This document shows positions 16,531 to 25,486 of a stretch of DNA of 48,167 bases, one piece after another. Origin of the DNA: SFEB01 sp964612455 (GTDB taxonomy: Bacteria; Bacillota; Clostridia; Christensenellales; CAG-314). The notes beneath the pieces were generated by a model. It was not told the origin of the DNA, searched no databases, and was given only the letters and a program-made list of their open reading frames with translations. Where the stretch lies: contig CAZTCB010000007.1 of NCBI GenBank assembly GCA_964612455.1, forward strand, positions 1-48,167. The letters run 5' to 3'. The position numbers were made by a program, and so were the translations under genes. How positions within the stretch are numbered: position 1 is the stretch's first letter; each line of letters begins with the position of its first letter.

Positions 16531-17484
16531 ATGGACGATAAAAAGAAGTTAAAAAAACGTACTATAGTGTTTTTAACGGTCAGTATTGCGTTGTTTGCGG
16601 TTTTGATGCTGATCGGCACTTTTTTCGATTTGGATATTTCAAAAAAACTCACCGCGGGTAGTCTTAACGCGGGAGAGTATTACGCGTCGGACGCGTTTGT
16701 TTTGGGGTGCGAGGCTTACGGCAGTACGCCGATATGGCTGGCTTTTTGCTTTGCCTTTGCCTTATTGTACACCCTTTTTACACGTCTCGATATTCCGCTT
16801 TGGTTAAAAGCATTGTTGTGCGCGGTATGCGTCGTCGCGGCGATATTCGTTTCTTTTAAAGCGATAGTTGAAATATTCGGTTACCTTGCCGAGCAAAACG
16901 GAGTAGAGTCGTTGCTCGACGCCAAAGGAGTGCAAGGCAGCGCGCTGTTTGTCGGCGTCGTCCTCTTTGCGTTGGTGTTTTTGCTCGTCATCAAAGTTAA
17001 ACTCGACAAAAAGACGATATTAAACGTTGCCCTCGTATTGCTCTGCTCGTGCGCGCTGTACATGCTGGTCAGCGTAATCAAGACGCCGGTGGGCAGGGTT
17101 CGTTTTCGTACCATCAACGTGTTGGGCGACGAAAGTTTGTTTACCCCGTGGTATACGATAAACGGCAAGCGTGCTTTCGACGGTTTACCCGACGACTGTT
17201 GCAAGTCTTTTCCGTCGGGGCATACTTTTTCGGCAGGAATGATATTTACGTTGCTGTTGTTGCCCGATTTGTTTGATTGGGCAAACAAAAGGTGGTTAAA
17301 GGCGGTATTGTGGACGTGTTGTTGCGGCTACGTCGCTTGCGTTGCGGTGTCGCGTATCATGGCGGGCGCTCATTATCTTACCGACGTTACCGCGGGCGGT
17401 TTTTTGGCTTTGTGGGGCGTGATGTTTTTCCGAGAGGTTTTTATCAAAAACTTCGCCCACTTTAAATCGCTGAAAAAGGAATAA
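16531..17484 (+). CDS. PAP2-family membrane phosphatase
   Basis: 317 aa with about six transmembrane helices. The acid-phosphatase motifs are K184-x6-R191 in KTPVGRVRFR, PSGH (228-231) and SR-x5-H-x3-D (274-285, in SRIMAGAHYLTD), with H231, H281 and D285 as catalytic residues. Likely substrates are lipid phosphates such as undecaprenyl pyrophosphate or phosphatidylglycerophosphate; the sequence cannot choose between them. It precedes the methyltransferase gene by 1 nt, so the two are cotranscribed. Only a weak GGGGA Shine-Dalgarno is present, next to a hairpin at 16465-16521. Confidence 0.88.
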   Translation: MDDKKKLKKRTIVFLTVSIALFAVLMLIGTFFDLDISKKLTAGSLNAGEYYASDAFVLGCEAYGSTPIWLAFCFAFALLYTLFTRLDIPLWLKALLCAVCVVAAIFVSFKAIVEIFGYLAEQNGVESLLDAKGVQGSALFVGVVLFALVFLLVIKVKLDKKTILNVALVLLCSCALYMLVSVIKTPVGRVRFRTINVLGDESLFTPWYTINGKRAFDGLPDDCCKSFPSGHTFSAGMIFTLLLLPDLFDWANKRWLKAVLWTCCCGYVACVAVSRIMAGAHYLTDVTAGGFLALWGVMFFREVFIKNFAHFKSLKKE

Positions 17485-17485
17485 A

Positions 17486-18691
17486 ATGTACAAAATATGT
17501 ATCAACTGCGCCTCGGGCGTAGAAAACGTTTTAAAAAGAGAATTGGTCGCTCTCGGATACGGCGAGCAAAAGGCGGAAAACGGCAGTTTTTTCTTTGACG
17601 GCAACGCCGAGGACGTGGCAAAGTGCAATATGTTTTTGCACACGGCGGAACATGTCTTTATTACTCTCGCGACCTTTACCGCCGTTGACTTTGACCGATT
17701 GTTTGACGGTGTTTACGCTATCGATTGGGACGAGTATTTGTCCCCCGACGCGCAAATCGTCGTCAACGCCAAGAGCGTAAAAAGCGGATTGTTTGCATTG
17801 TCGGCGATACAGAGCGTCGCCAAAAAGGCAATAATAAAAAAAATGACGGCGCGCACGGGAAAAATCGTTTTTGACGAGTCGGGTGCCCGATACGGGATAG
17901 AAATCAATATTTTTAACGACAAGGTCACCGTTTTGATGGACACGGGTGGCAAGGGACTGCACAAACGCGGATATCGCGACTGCGTATCCGTTGCCCCGAT
18001 TAAAGAAACTCTCGCATGCGCATGCCTGTTGTTGTCTGATTTTTCCGCCGAAAGACCGTTCAGAGATCCTTTTTGCGGGAGCGGTACTTTCGTGACCGAG
18101 GCTGCGCGTATGGCGCTCAATATAGCGCCGGGCATGGACAGAGATTTTGATTTTTTACATTGGCAAAACTTTGATAAAAACGCCTATCGTCTTGCAAAAC
18201 AAAGAGCGCTCGATACCGTCAGGACGGACAAAAAGATAGATTTTGTCGGCAGCGATATCGACGCGGAGGCTATAAAGTTGAGTAATCGTCATGCCAAACG
18301 CGCCGGTCTCGAGGGCAAAGTCAGATTTGAAGTCAGAGACGTGGCTTGTTTTTTACCGAGGGAGCAGGGCGGCACGATAGTTACCAATCCGCCGTACGGC
18401 GACAGATTGCTCGACGTCGGTTCCGCAAGAAAGGTAATAGAGGATTTCGGGGACAGGTATAAAGAAATGACCGATTGGTCGGCTTTCGTCATTAGCTCCG
18501 ACTTGCAGTTTGAACGCTTTTTCGACCGCAAAGCCGCCAAAAAAAGAAAACTCTACAACGCCAACAAGGTGTGCAATCTGTATCAATATTTTCGCGGCAG
18601 CAATGCGGGACAGCGTTATTGCAAAATGACGGATATTTTCGGCGACGTCGCGGCAATAAACAACGAAAACGATAGAGGGGAAAATCCTTAA
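17486..18691 (+). CDS. THUMP-domain 23S rRNA N2-guanine methyltransferase (RlmL/YpsC type)
   Basis: 401 aa. The N-terminal ferredoxin-like/THUMP region (~1-155) starts YKICINCASGVENVLKREL and ends with the family signature HKRGYR (159-164). The Rossmann methyltransferase follows, with DPFCGSGT (194-201) for SAM and NPPYG (301-305) as the amino-methylation motif. Homologues methylate a 23S rRNA guanine at N2 (E. coli RlmL N-terminal half, B. subtilis YpsC). The C-terminal RlmK-like half of the E. coli enzyme is absent, as is normal in Bacillota. The stop codon abuts the next ATG. Confidence 0.9.
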   Translation: MYKICINCASGVENVLKRELVALGYGEQKAENGSFFFDGNAEDVAKCNMFLHTAEHVFITLATFTAVDFDRLFDGVYAIDWDEYLSPDAQIVVNAKSVKSGLFALSAIQSVAKKAIIKKMTARTGKIVFDESGARYGIEINIFNDKVTVLMDTGGKGLHKRGYRDCVSVAPIKETLACACLLLSDFSAERPFRDPFCGSGTFVTEAARMALNIAPGMDRDFDFLHWQNFDKNAYRLAKQRALDTVRTDKKIDFVGSDIDAEAIKLSNRHAKRAGLEGKVRFEVRDVACFLPREQGGTIVTNPPYGDRLLDVGSARKVIEDFGDRYKEMTDWSAFVISSDLQFERFFDRKAAKKRKLYNANKVCNLYQYFRGSNAGQRYCKMTDIFGDVAAINNENDRGENP

Positions 18692-20221
18692 ATGGCAAAA
18701 AAAGAAAAAAAATCGGAATTGTCGACGAAAGCCGACGACGTTAAGAATATTAAAAACGGGCGTAACGCAGACAAGGACGAGCAAAGCGTTTTTTTGCGTA
18801 CGTGCGAAAAACGCCGTAAAAAGAGCGAAAAAGCAACCGTAAAGTTTTTGGCTCGCAGCGAAAAAAACGTTGCGCGTTATTTAAAAAGATGCGGTCGCGA
18901 CGCCGACGCCGAGACGAAAGCGGCTCTCCGCCGCGAAATACTCGGGATTGCGTCGTTGCAAAATCCCGACGCCGATTGGGTAAATCTCGACAATGCCGCG
19001 ATGATTTTTCCCGCGACCGACTCTGCGGATATCAACGGCATGTTTCGTTTGTCGGCTATTTTAAACGAAAAAATCGAGCCTGTTCGCCTTCAAAAGGCGT
19101 TGAACATGACCGTCAGGCGTTTTCCTACCATTGCGGCGGCAATCAAGAGGGGCGTGTTTTGGTTTTATCTCGAGCCGTCCACTTATCCCGTCGTAATCGA
19201 ACAGGAAAAACTGTTCCCCTGCACCCGTATACCTATGGACAGCCGTCATGCATGTATTCGCGTGACTTATTTCGACTATCGCGTTTCGGTGGATTTTTTT
19301 CACGCGGTTACCGACGGCAACGGCGGGATAGTTTTTTTAAACACTCTTGTCGGAGCATACCTCAGGCTCGGCGGCGAAAAACTAACCCCGTCGCCAAAGT
19401 ATCTTGACGACCGCGATAAACCGCGCAAAGAAGAAACGATAGACAGTTTTCAGAGTATCGCGGATTTTAAAACCAAGAGCAACCACAAAGACGTCGTCAG
19501 TTTCGAGATACCCGGGGAGCGACTCAACAACTTTTCTCTTGTGGTGGTCAACGGCAGCGTTAATTCCGAAAAACTCAATCTCGCAGCCAAGTCTCACGGC
19601 GTAACCGTCGGGCAATATCTCACGGCGGCGCTTATATGGGCGATAGAAGAAGACAGACGATTTTTCGGTTACGACAAAAAACGCCCCGTAGTGGTGAGCG
19701 TGCCGTCCAATCTGCGAAAGTTTTATCCTACTCCCACGATGCGTAATTTTATTTACGTCATGAGTATACACGGTACGGGCGACACCGATTTCGATAAAAT
19801 ACTCGGGCGGGTAAAGACGCAGTTTTGCGAGCAAAACAATCTCGACTTTTTTGTCGGGTTGGTCAACTTTAACGTCAAGAGTCAGCGGAATTTCTTTCTT
19901 AAAATATGCCCGCTGTTTCTTAAAAACGCTGTATTGAAACTGTTTTATAAAAAAATGGGTTCGCGCGCTCGTACCAGCACGGTGAGCAATCTCGGTTTCG
20001 TGGACACGCCCAAAGAGTTTTTGGATCATGTCGTGCGTTACGAGTTTATACTCGGTCCGCAGGAAAAAGAAATGGTCAGTTTCTCGTGTTGCAGTTACAA
20101 CGGAAACACCGTTATTTCAGCCGCGCGTACGATAAAAGAGCGTAGTGTGGTAAAACTCTTTTTCGACCGTCTCGTGGCGGACGGACTGGACGTGGCGATA
20201 GACACAAATTGCGAGATATAG
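18692..20221 (+). CDS. Condensation-fold acyltransferase (alcohol acetyltransferase-like), substrate unknown
   Basis: 509 aa. From ~residue 96 (WVNLDNAAMIFP) the protein resembles the CoA-dependent acyltransferase/condensation superfamily. The active-site HxxxDG is HAVTDG (204-209), and a second conserved-looking region near NLRKFYPTPTMRNFI could line the channel. The first ~90 residues are an unusually basic, Lys/Arg-rich extension of low complexity not expected in the fold. In this superfamily the His removes a proton from an acceptor hydroxyl or amine. The following gene encodes a zinc-ribbon membrane protein of a type I recall as a frequent neighbour, suggesting joint action at the membrane. 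The acceptor and acyl donor cannot be read from the sequence. Confidence 0.75.
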   Translation: MAKKEKKSELSTKADDVKNIKNGRNADKDEQSVFLRTCEKRRKKSEKATVKFLARSEKNVARYLKRCGRDADAETKAALRREILGIASLQNPDADWVNLDNAAMIFPATDSADINGMFRLSAILNEKIEPVRLQKALNMTVRRFPTIAAAIKRGVFWFYLEPSTYPVVIEQEKLFPCTRIPMDSRHACIRVTYFDYRVSVDFFHAVTDGNGGIVFLNTLVGAYLRLGGEKLTPSPKYLDDRDKPRKEETIDSFQSIADFKTKSNHKDVVSFEIPGERLNNFSLVVVNGSVNSEKLNLAAKSHGVTVGQYLTAALIWAIEEDRRFFGYDKKRPVVVSVPSNLRKFYPTPTMRNFIYVMSIHGTGDTDFDKILGRVKTQFCEQNNLDFFVGLVNFNVKSQRNFFLKICPLFLKNAVLKLFYKKMGSRARTSTVSNLGFVDTPKEFLDHVVRYEFILGPQEKEMVSFSCCSYNGNTVISAARTIKERSVVKLFFDRLVADGLDVAIDTNCEI

Positions 20222-20235
20222 CGTGAGGAAACAAA

Positions 20236-20973
20236 ATGAAGTTTTGTAATCATTGCAAAGTTAAAGTTAACGAAAACAATCAATACTGTCCGCTGTGCGG
20301 CAGTTATCTCGAAAAAACCGTCGACGACGACGTAAACGAAAAAATCCAACGGTACGTTTCAAATCCGCCGTTGAGAGTAGAAGGGCGCACCAAAAACTAT
20401 TTTAAAAAGAGAATGTTTTGGTTTGCCGCCATTATTTTTGCCGGTTGTTTCGTTGCAAATTACATGACCACGCCCAAGGGAACGTTTTGGTCGGAGGGGT
20501 ATTATTGGTGCGGTTACGTCCTTTTCGGGTTGTTTGCCGCCTATTTTGCCACGACGACGTCGGTGTATCGCCGCAGTCGTCTGTATGGCATGGTCGGGCT
20601 CGGCTGTATAGTTGCGGCTGTTACCATGTTGGGCTTAGAGATTACGTACAGTCTGAGCGTTGCGAAAGATTTGTCCAGAGTGATTTACTCCGTGGAGTAC
20701 ATCGTGCCGTCGATAGCCATAGCGTCCGTTATATCGGCGGACGTATTGATAGCCGCCGACAGAGGCAAGTACAAGTACTACTTCATCTCGTTGTTGTGCG
20801 GTACGGTCGTAGCGGTATTGCCGCAAATCGTCGTATGGATAGCTAAATTAAACTATTCTGCCGATTGGTTGATAATCTCGTCCTTTTTCTTCGGGTTGAT
20901 TAATCTTTTGGTCATGATAGTGGCGTTTTGGCGCGAGTTTAAAAACGAAATGCTGAGAAAATTCAGTATTTAA
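20236..20973 (+). CDS. Zinc-ribbon integral membrane protein (DUF6320-like)
   Basis: 245 aa. The N-terminus is a treble-clef/zinc-ribbon with C4-x2-C7 and C18-x2-C21 (MKFCNHCKVKVNENNQYCPL), followed by a short polar linker and about six hydrophobic helices (~55-235). This layout matches DUF6320 proteins as I recall them. The gene starts 14 nt after the acyltransferase gene with a GTGAGGA Shine-Dalgarno. The pair probably forms a small operon with the upstream PAP2 and methyltransferase genes. No enzymatic motif is evident; a membrane platform for the acyltransferase is inference from adjacency. Confidence 0.75.
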   Translation: MKFCNHCKVKVNENNQYCPLCGSYLEKTVDDDVNEKIQRYVSNPPLRVEGRTKNYFKKRMFWFAAIIFAGCFVANYMTTPKGTFWSEGYYWCGYVLFGLFAAYFATTTSVYRRSRLYGMVGLGCIVAAVTMLGLEITYSLSVAKDLSRVIYSVEYIVPSIAIASVISADVLIAADRGKYKYYFISLLCGTVVAVLPQIVVWIAKLNYSADWLIISSFFFGLINLLVMIVAFWREFKNEMLRKFSI

Positions 20974-21046
20974 GAGTAAGGGTGCGGTCAATTAAAAAAA
21001 GGATTGTTTAAACGGTTAAGTTAAATATATCGATAAAGATAAAGAT

Positions 21047-21080
21047 AAAAAAACGGCTTGTCGCAAGTACAAGCCGTTTT
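21047..21080 (-). terminator. Terminator of the SRP RNA gene
   Basis: On the minus strand, AAAACGGCTTGT pairs with ACAAGCCGTTTT around a 7-nt loop and runs into T7. On the plus strand a less perfect T run also exists, so it could stop transcription of the DUF6320-like gene too. Confidence 0.88.
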
Positions 21081-21090
21081 ACGTTTTTTT

Positions 21091-21358
21091 TACCGTGCAA
21101 CCAAGGTTGACAACCTCCGCCGAAGCGGTATCCGGTTAGGTGGCTACTCCAAAGCACCCTCGTGGCACATGACTCGCTTCGCTTAATGCTGCTGCTCTCG
21201 CCCTGACATGGTTCACGAAAAGTCATTGCACAAGACCTTGGTATCAACACTCCTTGACCGTTCCTGACCTCCCACGAAAGAAGCCGCCCTTGGTATTCTG
21301 CCACGCTGTAGCGGATTGCGTGTGACAGGGCACCGCTGGCTCCCCGCATAGCACGGTG
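21091..21358 (-). ncRNA. ffs: Signal recognition particle RNA, long Bacillus type
   Basis: The minus strand carries about 268 nt whose ends pair (ACCGTGC at 21357-21351 with GCACGGT at 21098-21092). The 5' part has the Alu-domain features (GGGGAGCCAGCGGTGCCCTG region), and the Ffh-binding domain shows ATGTCAGGGCGAGAGCAGCA with a GAGA tetraloop (plus-strand 21188-21209). Length is close to the 271-nt B. subtilis scRNA. It has its own promoter and terminator. The RNA directs secretory ribosomes to the Sec translocon. A 113-codon open frame on this strand is a by-product of the RNA. Confidence 0.92.
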
Positions 21359-21363
21359 ACACT

Positions 21364-21392
21364 ATATTACCACAACGAAAAAAAATATGCAA
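21364..21392 (-). promoter_or_regulatory. Promoter of the SRP RNA
   Basis: Read on the minus strand: TTGCAT (21392-21387), 17-bp spacer, TAATAT (21369-21364). The predicted start at about 21357 coincides with the paired 5' end of the RNA. Confidence 0.85.
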
Positions 21393-21419
21393 CTTTTAAA
21401 ATACAATTGATAAAAAAAC

Positions 21420-21448
21420 TTGCATAAAAACCAATCTTGTTGTAAAAT
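21420..21448 (+). promoter_or_regulatory. Promoter of ileS
   Basis: TTGCAT (21420-21425) and TAAAAT (21443-21448), 17-bp spacer, back to back with the SRP RNA promoter. The leader of ~45 nt is too short for a T-box. Confidence 0.75.
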
Positions 21449-21498
21449 TAACAAATAATGATTTTCGCTCGAAGATAAAGGGCAAAAAGGACGTGGAT

Positions 21499-24400
21499 AT
21501 GTACAAAAAAGTTGACACCGCTTTAAATTTCGTGGACAGAGAAAAGGATATTTTAAAATTTTGGGCGGATAACGGGATTTTTGAAAAAACCAAGACCAAA
21601 AACGGCACCGACAAGGTATTTACTTTTTTTGACGGTCCGCCTACGGCAAACGGCAAACCGCACGTGGGACACGTGCTGACGCGAGTCATGAAAGATATCA
21701 TCCCGCGGTACAAGATAATGAAAGGTTACTCCGTACTGAGAAAGGCGGGGTGGGATACGCACGGATTGCCCGTGGAGCTCGAGGTTGAAAAACTTCTCGG
21801 TATCGACGGCAAACAGGAGATAGAAAAATACGGGATAGAGCCGTTTGTCAAACAATGCAAACAAAGCGTGTGGAAATACAAATCGCTTTGGGAGCAAATG
21901 AGCCAACGCATAGGCTATTGGGTAGACATGGACACGCCCTACGTCACTTACGACAACGATTACATAGAGTCGGTTTGGTGGGCGATAAAGACAATCAACG
22001 ACAAAGGTTTGCTGTACGAGGGTCACAAAATCGTTCCTTATTGTCCGCGATGCGGCACCGCTTTGTCCTCTCACGAGGTGGCTCAAGGATATAAAGACGT
22101 CGAGGAAACGACGATTTTCGTCAAATTCAAACTTACGGAAGAGGAAAACACTTATTTTCTCGCATGGACGACCACGCCGTGGACTTTGCCGTCCAACGTC
22201 GCTTTGTGCGTCAATCCCAAAGAAAAGTACGTCAAGGTTGCCGTCGACGGTGTAAATTATATTTTGGCGGATGCTCTCGTAAAATCGGTATTCGGCGACG
22301 AAAAAGTAGAGGTAAAAGAAGAATTTGTCGGCAAGGACCTCGAGTACAAGCCGTATCAACCGCTGTTTGACTTTTACAAGGGCGGCGACAAAAAAGCCTG
22401 GTACGTCACTTGCGACGATTACGTCACGCTCACCGACGGCAGCGGCATAGTCCATATCGCTCCCGCATTCGGCGAGGACGACAGCAAAGTCGGATTAAAG
22501 TACGGCTTACCGCTCGTCCAGATGGTGGACGACCGCGGCAGATTTAAAGAAGGTTGCGGCGAAGTAAGCGGAAAGTTTTGCAAAGACGCCGACAAACTGC
22601 TTATCAAACAGCTGAAAGCGAAAGGATTGCTCTTTAAAGAGCAACGCTATACGCACAGTTATCCTTTCTGCTGGCGTTGCGATACGCCGCTCCTTTATTA
22701 CGCTCGCAAATCATGGTTCATCAAGATGAGCGCGGTGCGCGACGAGTTGCTTAAAGCCAACGACGACGTCAATTGGATGCCCGCCACGATAAAAGACGGA
22801 CGCATGGGCAATTTCCTCGAAAACGTCATCGATTGGGGTATCTCGCGCGAGAGATATTGGGGCACTCCCTTGCCTATATGGCGTTGCTCCAAATGCGGCA
22901 AGATACACGTAATAGGCAGCAGAAAAGAACTGTCGGAGTTGAGCGGTTGCGACGAAAGCACAGAGTTGCACCGCCCGTATATAGATTCGGTAAAATGGCA
23001 GTGCGATTGCGGCGGCGAGTTTGTCCGCGTGCCGGAGGTCGTCGACTGTTGGCTGGATAGCGGCAGTATGCCTTTCGCACAGCATCATTATCCGTTTGAA
23101 AACAAGGAGTTGTTTGCCAAAAACTTCCCCGCCGATTTTATCAGCGAGGCTGTGGACCAGACCAGAGGATGGTTTTACACGCTGACGGCTCTCGGAGTGT
23201 TGCTGTTTGGCAAGGCGCCCTTTAAAAATTGCATAGTGCTCGGGCACGTTTGCGACAAAAACGGCTTAAAGATGAGCAAACACAAAGGCAACACCATCGA
23301 TCCGCAGGTCGTGCTCGACGGACAGGGCGCGGACGCTACGCGGTGGTACTTTTACACGTCGTCGGCACCGTGGCTGCCGAGTCGGTTTTATCCCGAGGCG
23401 GTTCAGGAGAGTCAGCGTCAGTTTTTGGGCACGCTGTGGAATACTTACGCTTTCTTCGTGCTTTACGCGGATATAGACAAATACAATCCGGCGGAACACC
23501 GTTTGAGCGATTGCAAATTGTCGCTCATGGACAGGTGGATACTGAGCGAGCTCAATACGCTCGTCAAGACGGTCGACGTCGGTCTCGAAAAGTACGAAAT
23601 AGTGGACACCGCGCGCGCCATTCAGAGTTTTACCGACAATCTCAGCAATTGGTACGTCAGACGCGGCAGAGACAGATATTGGGGCAACGATTGGACGGAG
23701 GATAAAAAAGCGGCTTATACTACGTTGTACACCGTACTCGTGACTTTGGTGAAAGTCGCCGCGCCTTTCGTTCCGTTTATCACCGAGCAGATTTATCAAA
23801 ATCTCGTGACGCCTTTCTTTAAGGACGCGCCGATTTCCGTGCATTTGTGCGATTTTCCCGTCGCGGACGAAAAATATATCGACGAGGCGTTGCAGGTAAA
23901 GATGGCTGAGATAACCGATATAGTCGTTCTCGGTCGTAGCGCGCGTAACAACAGCAATATAAAAAATCGTCAACCTCTCGCTAAAATGTACGTTATCGGT
24001 GGCAAAAAACTCGACGAGCAAGCCGAAACGATTATTAAGGAAGAACTCAACGTCAAGTCGATAGAGTTTGGCGGCGAGGCGGAAAACTACGTCAATTACG
24101 AAATCAAACCTCAGCTCAAGACGCTCGGGCCAAAGTACGGCAGTCTCTTGGTCGGGATAAGGCAGTTTCTCGCTACGTGCAACGCCGTCGAGGTGGTCGA
24201 AACGGTCAGGTCCGGTAAAACTTACGCGACGGAGATATCCGGCAAGACGGTCGAGTTTGGCGAAGGCGACCTTCTCGTCAGCAGTAAAAACAAAGAAGGG
24301 TACGTTGCGGCAAGCGACAAGGGCGTTACCGTCGTCCTCGATACCAACCTCTCGCCCGAGTTGAAACAAGAGGGTATGATGAGAGAGTTTGTCAGCAAAA

Positions 24401-24615
24401 TTCAGTCTTTGCGCAAAGAAAGCGATTTTGTCGTGACCGACAGGATAAGGGTGGAGTACGACGCCGACGCCGACGTGACCGACGCAATCGAGGCGTTTAA
24501 GGACCAGATTAAGAGCGACACTTTGTGCGACAGCCTGACCAAAGGCAACGTCGACTCGGACAAAGTAGTCGACGTCAACGGTCATACCGTAAAAATAAAA
24601 TTGGAAAAAATTTGA
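21499..24615 (+). CDS. ileS: Isoleucyl-tRNA synthetase (long, type-2-like)
   Basis: 1038 aa from the ATG at 21499, 8 nt after AAAGG; the in-frame GTG at 21493 is too close. Class I signatures are PHVGH (54-58, HIGH motif) and KMSKH (591-595). A CP1 editing domain lies between (TTTPWTLPSN near 225). Extra cysteine pairs (CSKCG and CDCGG around residues 470-515), the ~1040-residue length and the KMSKHKGN form fit the eukaryote-like IleS2 class common in Clostridia and associated with natural mupirocin tolerance. It charges tRNA-Ile. No T-box leader precedes it. Confidence 0.95.
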   Translation: MYKKVDTALNFVDREKDILKFWADNGIFEKTKTKNGTDKVFTFFDGPPTANGKPHVGHVLTRVMKDIIPRYKIMKGYSVLRKAGWDTHGLPVELEVEKLLGIDGKQEIEKYGIEPFVKQCKQSVWKYKSLWEQMSQRIGYWVDMDTPYVTYDNDYIESVWWAIKTINDKGLLYEGHKIVPYCPRCGTALSSHEVAQGYKDVEETTIFVKFKLTEEENTYFLAWTTTPWTLPSNVALCVNPKEKYVKVAVDGVNYILADALVKSVFGDEKVEVKEEFVGKDLEYKPYQPLFDFYKGGDKKAWYVTCDDYVTLTDGSGIVHIAPAFGEDDSKVGLKYGLPLVQMVDDRGRFKEGCGEVSGKFCKDADKLLIKQLKAKGLLFKEQRYTHSYPFCWRCDTPLLYYARKSWFIKMSAVRDELLKANDDVNWMPATIKDGRMGNFLENVIDWGISRERYWGTPLPIWRCSKCGKIHVIGSRKELSELSGCDESTELHRPYIDSVKWQCDCGGEFVRVPEVVDCWLDSGSMPFAQHHYPFENKELFAKNFPADFISEAVDQTRGWFYTLTALGVLLFGKAPFKNCIVLGHVCDKNGLKMSKHKGNTIDPQVVLDGQGADATRWYFYTSSAPWLPSRFYPEAVQESQRQFLGTLWNTYAFFVLYADIDKYNPAEHRLSDCKLSLMDRWILSELNTLVKTVDVGLEKYEIVDTARAIQSFTDNLSNWYVRRGRDRYWGNDWTEDKKAAYTTLYTVLVTLVKVAAPFVPFITEQIYQNLVTPFFKDAPISVHLCDFPVADEKYIDEALQVKMAEITDIVVLGRSARNNSNIKNRQPLAKMYVIGGKKLDEQAETIIKEELNVKSIEFGGEAENYVNYEIKPQLKTLGPKYGSLLVGIRQFLATCNAVEVVETVRSGKTYATEISGKTVEFGEGDLLVSSKNKEGYVAASDKGVTVVLDTNLSPELKQEGMMREFVSKIQSLRKESDFVVTDRIRVEYDADADVTDAIEAFKDQIKSDTLCDSLTKGNVDSDKVVDVNGHTVKIKLEKI

Positions 24616-24625
24616 TTTTCTTGCC

Positions 24626-25483
24626 ATGAGAAAAAACGAGGAATGGAAAGATTTTGAAATAATAGCCACGGGCGACGGAGAAAAGCTCGAAAGATGGGGT
24701 GAAGAAATATTGCTTCGCCCCGATCCGCAGGTCATCTGGCATGCCGCTTTTCCGCTAAAAAGTTATCCCGGGCTTTCGGCAAGGTATTTTCGCAGCGCGA
24801 CGGGCGGCGGCAGTTGGGAGTTTTTTAAACCCCTCTCGGAGTGGACGGTCGGATGGCGCGATTTAAAGTTTTGCGTCAAACCGATGGGTTTTAAACACAC
24901 GGGGCTTTTTCCCGAGCAGGCGGCAAACTGGTCGCTCATGACCGAACTCATTAAAAAAGCAAACAGACCTATAAAGGTGTTAAACCTATTTGCTTACACG
25001 GGTGGAGCTACCGTTGCATGCGCCGCTGCCGGTGCGGAAGTGTGTCATGTTGACGCGGCTAAAAACATGGTGGAGCGCGCAAAACAAAATATGGCGTTGT
25101 CGGGATTGTCGGAGTGCCCCGTGAGGTACATAGTCGACGATTGCGCAAAGTTTGTCTCGCGGGAAATAAAGCGCGGCAAGGTTTACGACGCCATTATCAT
25201 GGATCCGCCGAGTTACGGCAGGGGGAGCAACGGCGAAATATGGAAACTCGAGGACAACGTCAGTGATTTTTTGACGTTGTGCAAGGGCGTGTTGTCAAAA
25301 AAACCTCTTTTCGTATTGCTCAACAGCTACACTACGGGTTTGCAGCCAACGGTATTGAAAAATCTGTTGAGCAGAGCTTTTGCCGACGTCGGCGGTAGCG
25401 TCGAGGCGTACGAAGTTTGTTTGCCGACGCGGGAAGGTATAGATTTGCCGTGCGGCGCAAGCGGACTTTTTTTGGGAGAATAA
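24626..25483 (+). CDS. RlmI-like class I SAM-dependent methyltransferase
   Basis: 285 aa. The SAM-binding loop is NLFAYTGGA (120-128), the acidic end of beta-2 is HVDAAKNMV (141-149), and the motif IV DPPSYG (193-198) is typical of RlmI/RlmK-type rRNA or tRNA cytosine/guanine methyltransferases. No PUA domain is present; instead there is an ~95-residue N-terminal region rich in Trp and Phe. It starts 10 nt after ileS without a recognisable Shine-Dalgarno, so it is probably translated by coupling, or the start is uncertain. The position before an RluA gene suggests RNA modification. Confidence 0.85.
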   Translation: MRKNEEWKDFEIIATGDGEKLERWGEEILLRPDPQVIWHAAFPLKSYPGLSARYFRSATGGGSWEFFKPLSEWTVGWRDLKFCVKPMGFKHTGLFPEQAANWSLMTELIKKANRPIKVLNLFAYTGGATVACAAAGAEVCHVDAAKNMVERAKQNMALSGLSECPVRYIVDDCAKFVSREIKRGKVYDAIIMDPPSYGRGSNGEIWKLEDNVSDFLTLCKGVLSKKPLFVLLNSYTTGLQPTVLKNLLSRAFADVGGSVEAYEVCLPTREGIDLPCGASGLFLGE

Positions 25484-25486
25484 CGA

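Noticed and set aside
21008..21349. 113-codon open frame on the minus strand
   Set aside because: It lies within the SRP RNA gene and its terminator; the RNA's paired ends, tetraloop, promoter and length explain the sequence.
23266..24735. 489-codon open frame on the minus strand
   Set aside because: It is entirely opposite ileS and the start of the next gene, lacks any recognisable motif or ribosome site, and follows from the codon usage of the real gene. Similar long antisense frames (e.g. 21553-22455 and 27050-27964) were dropped for the same reason.
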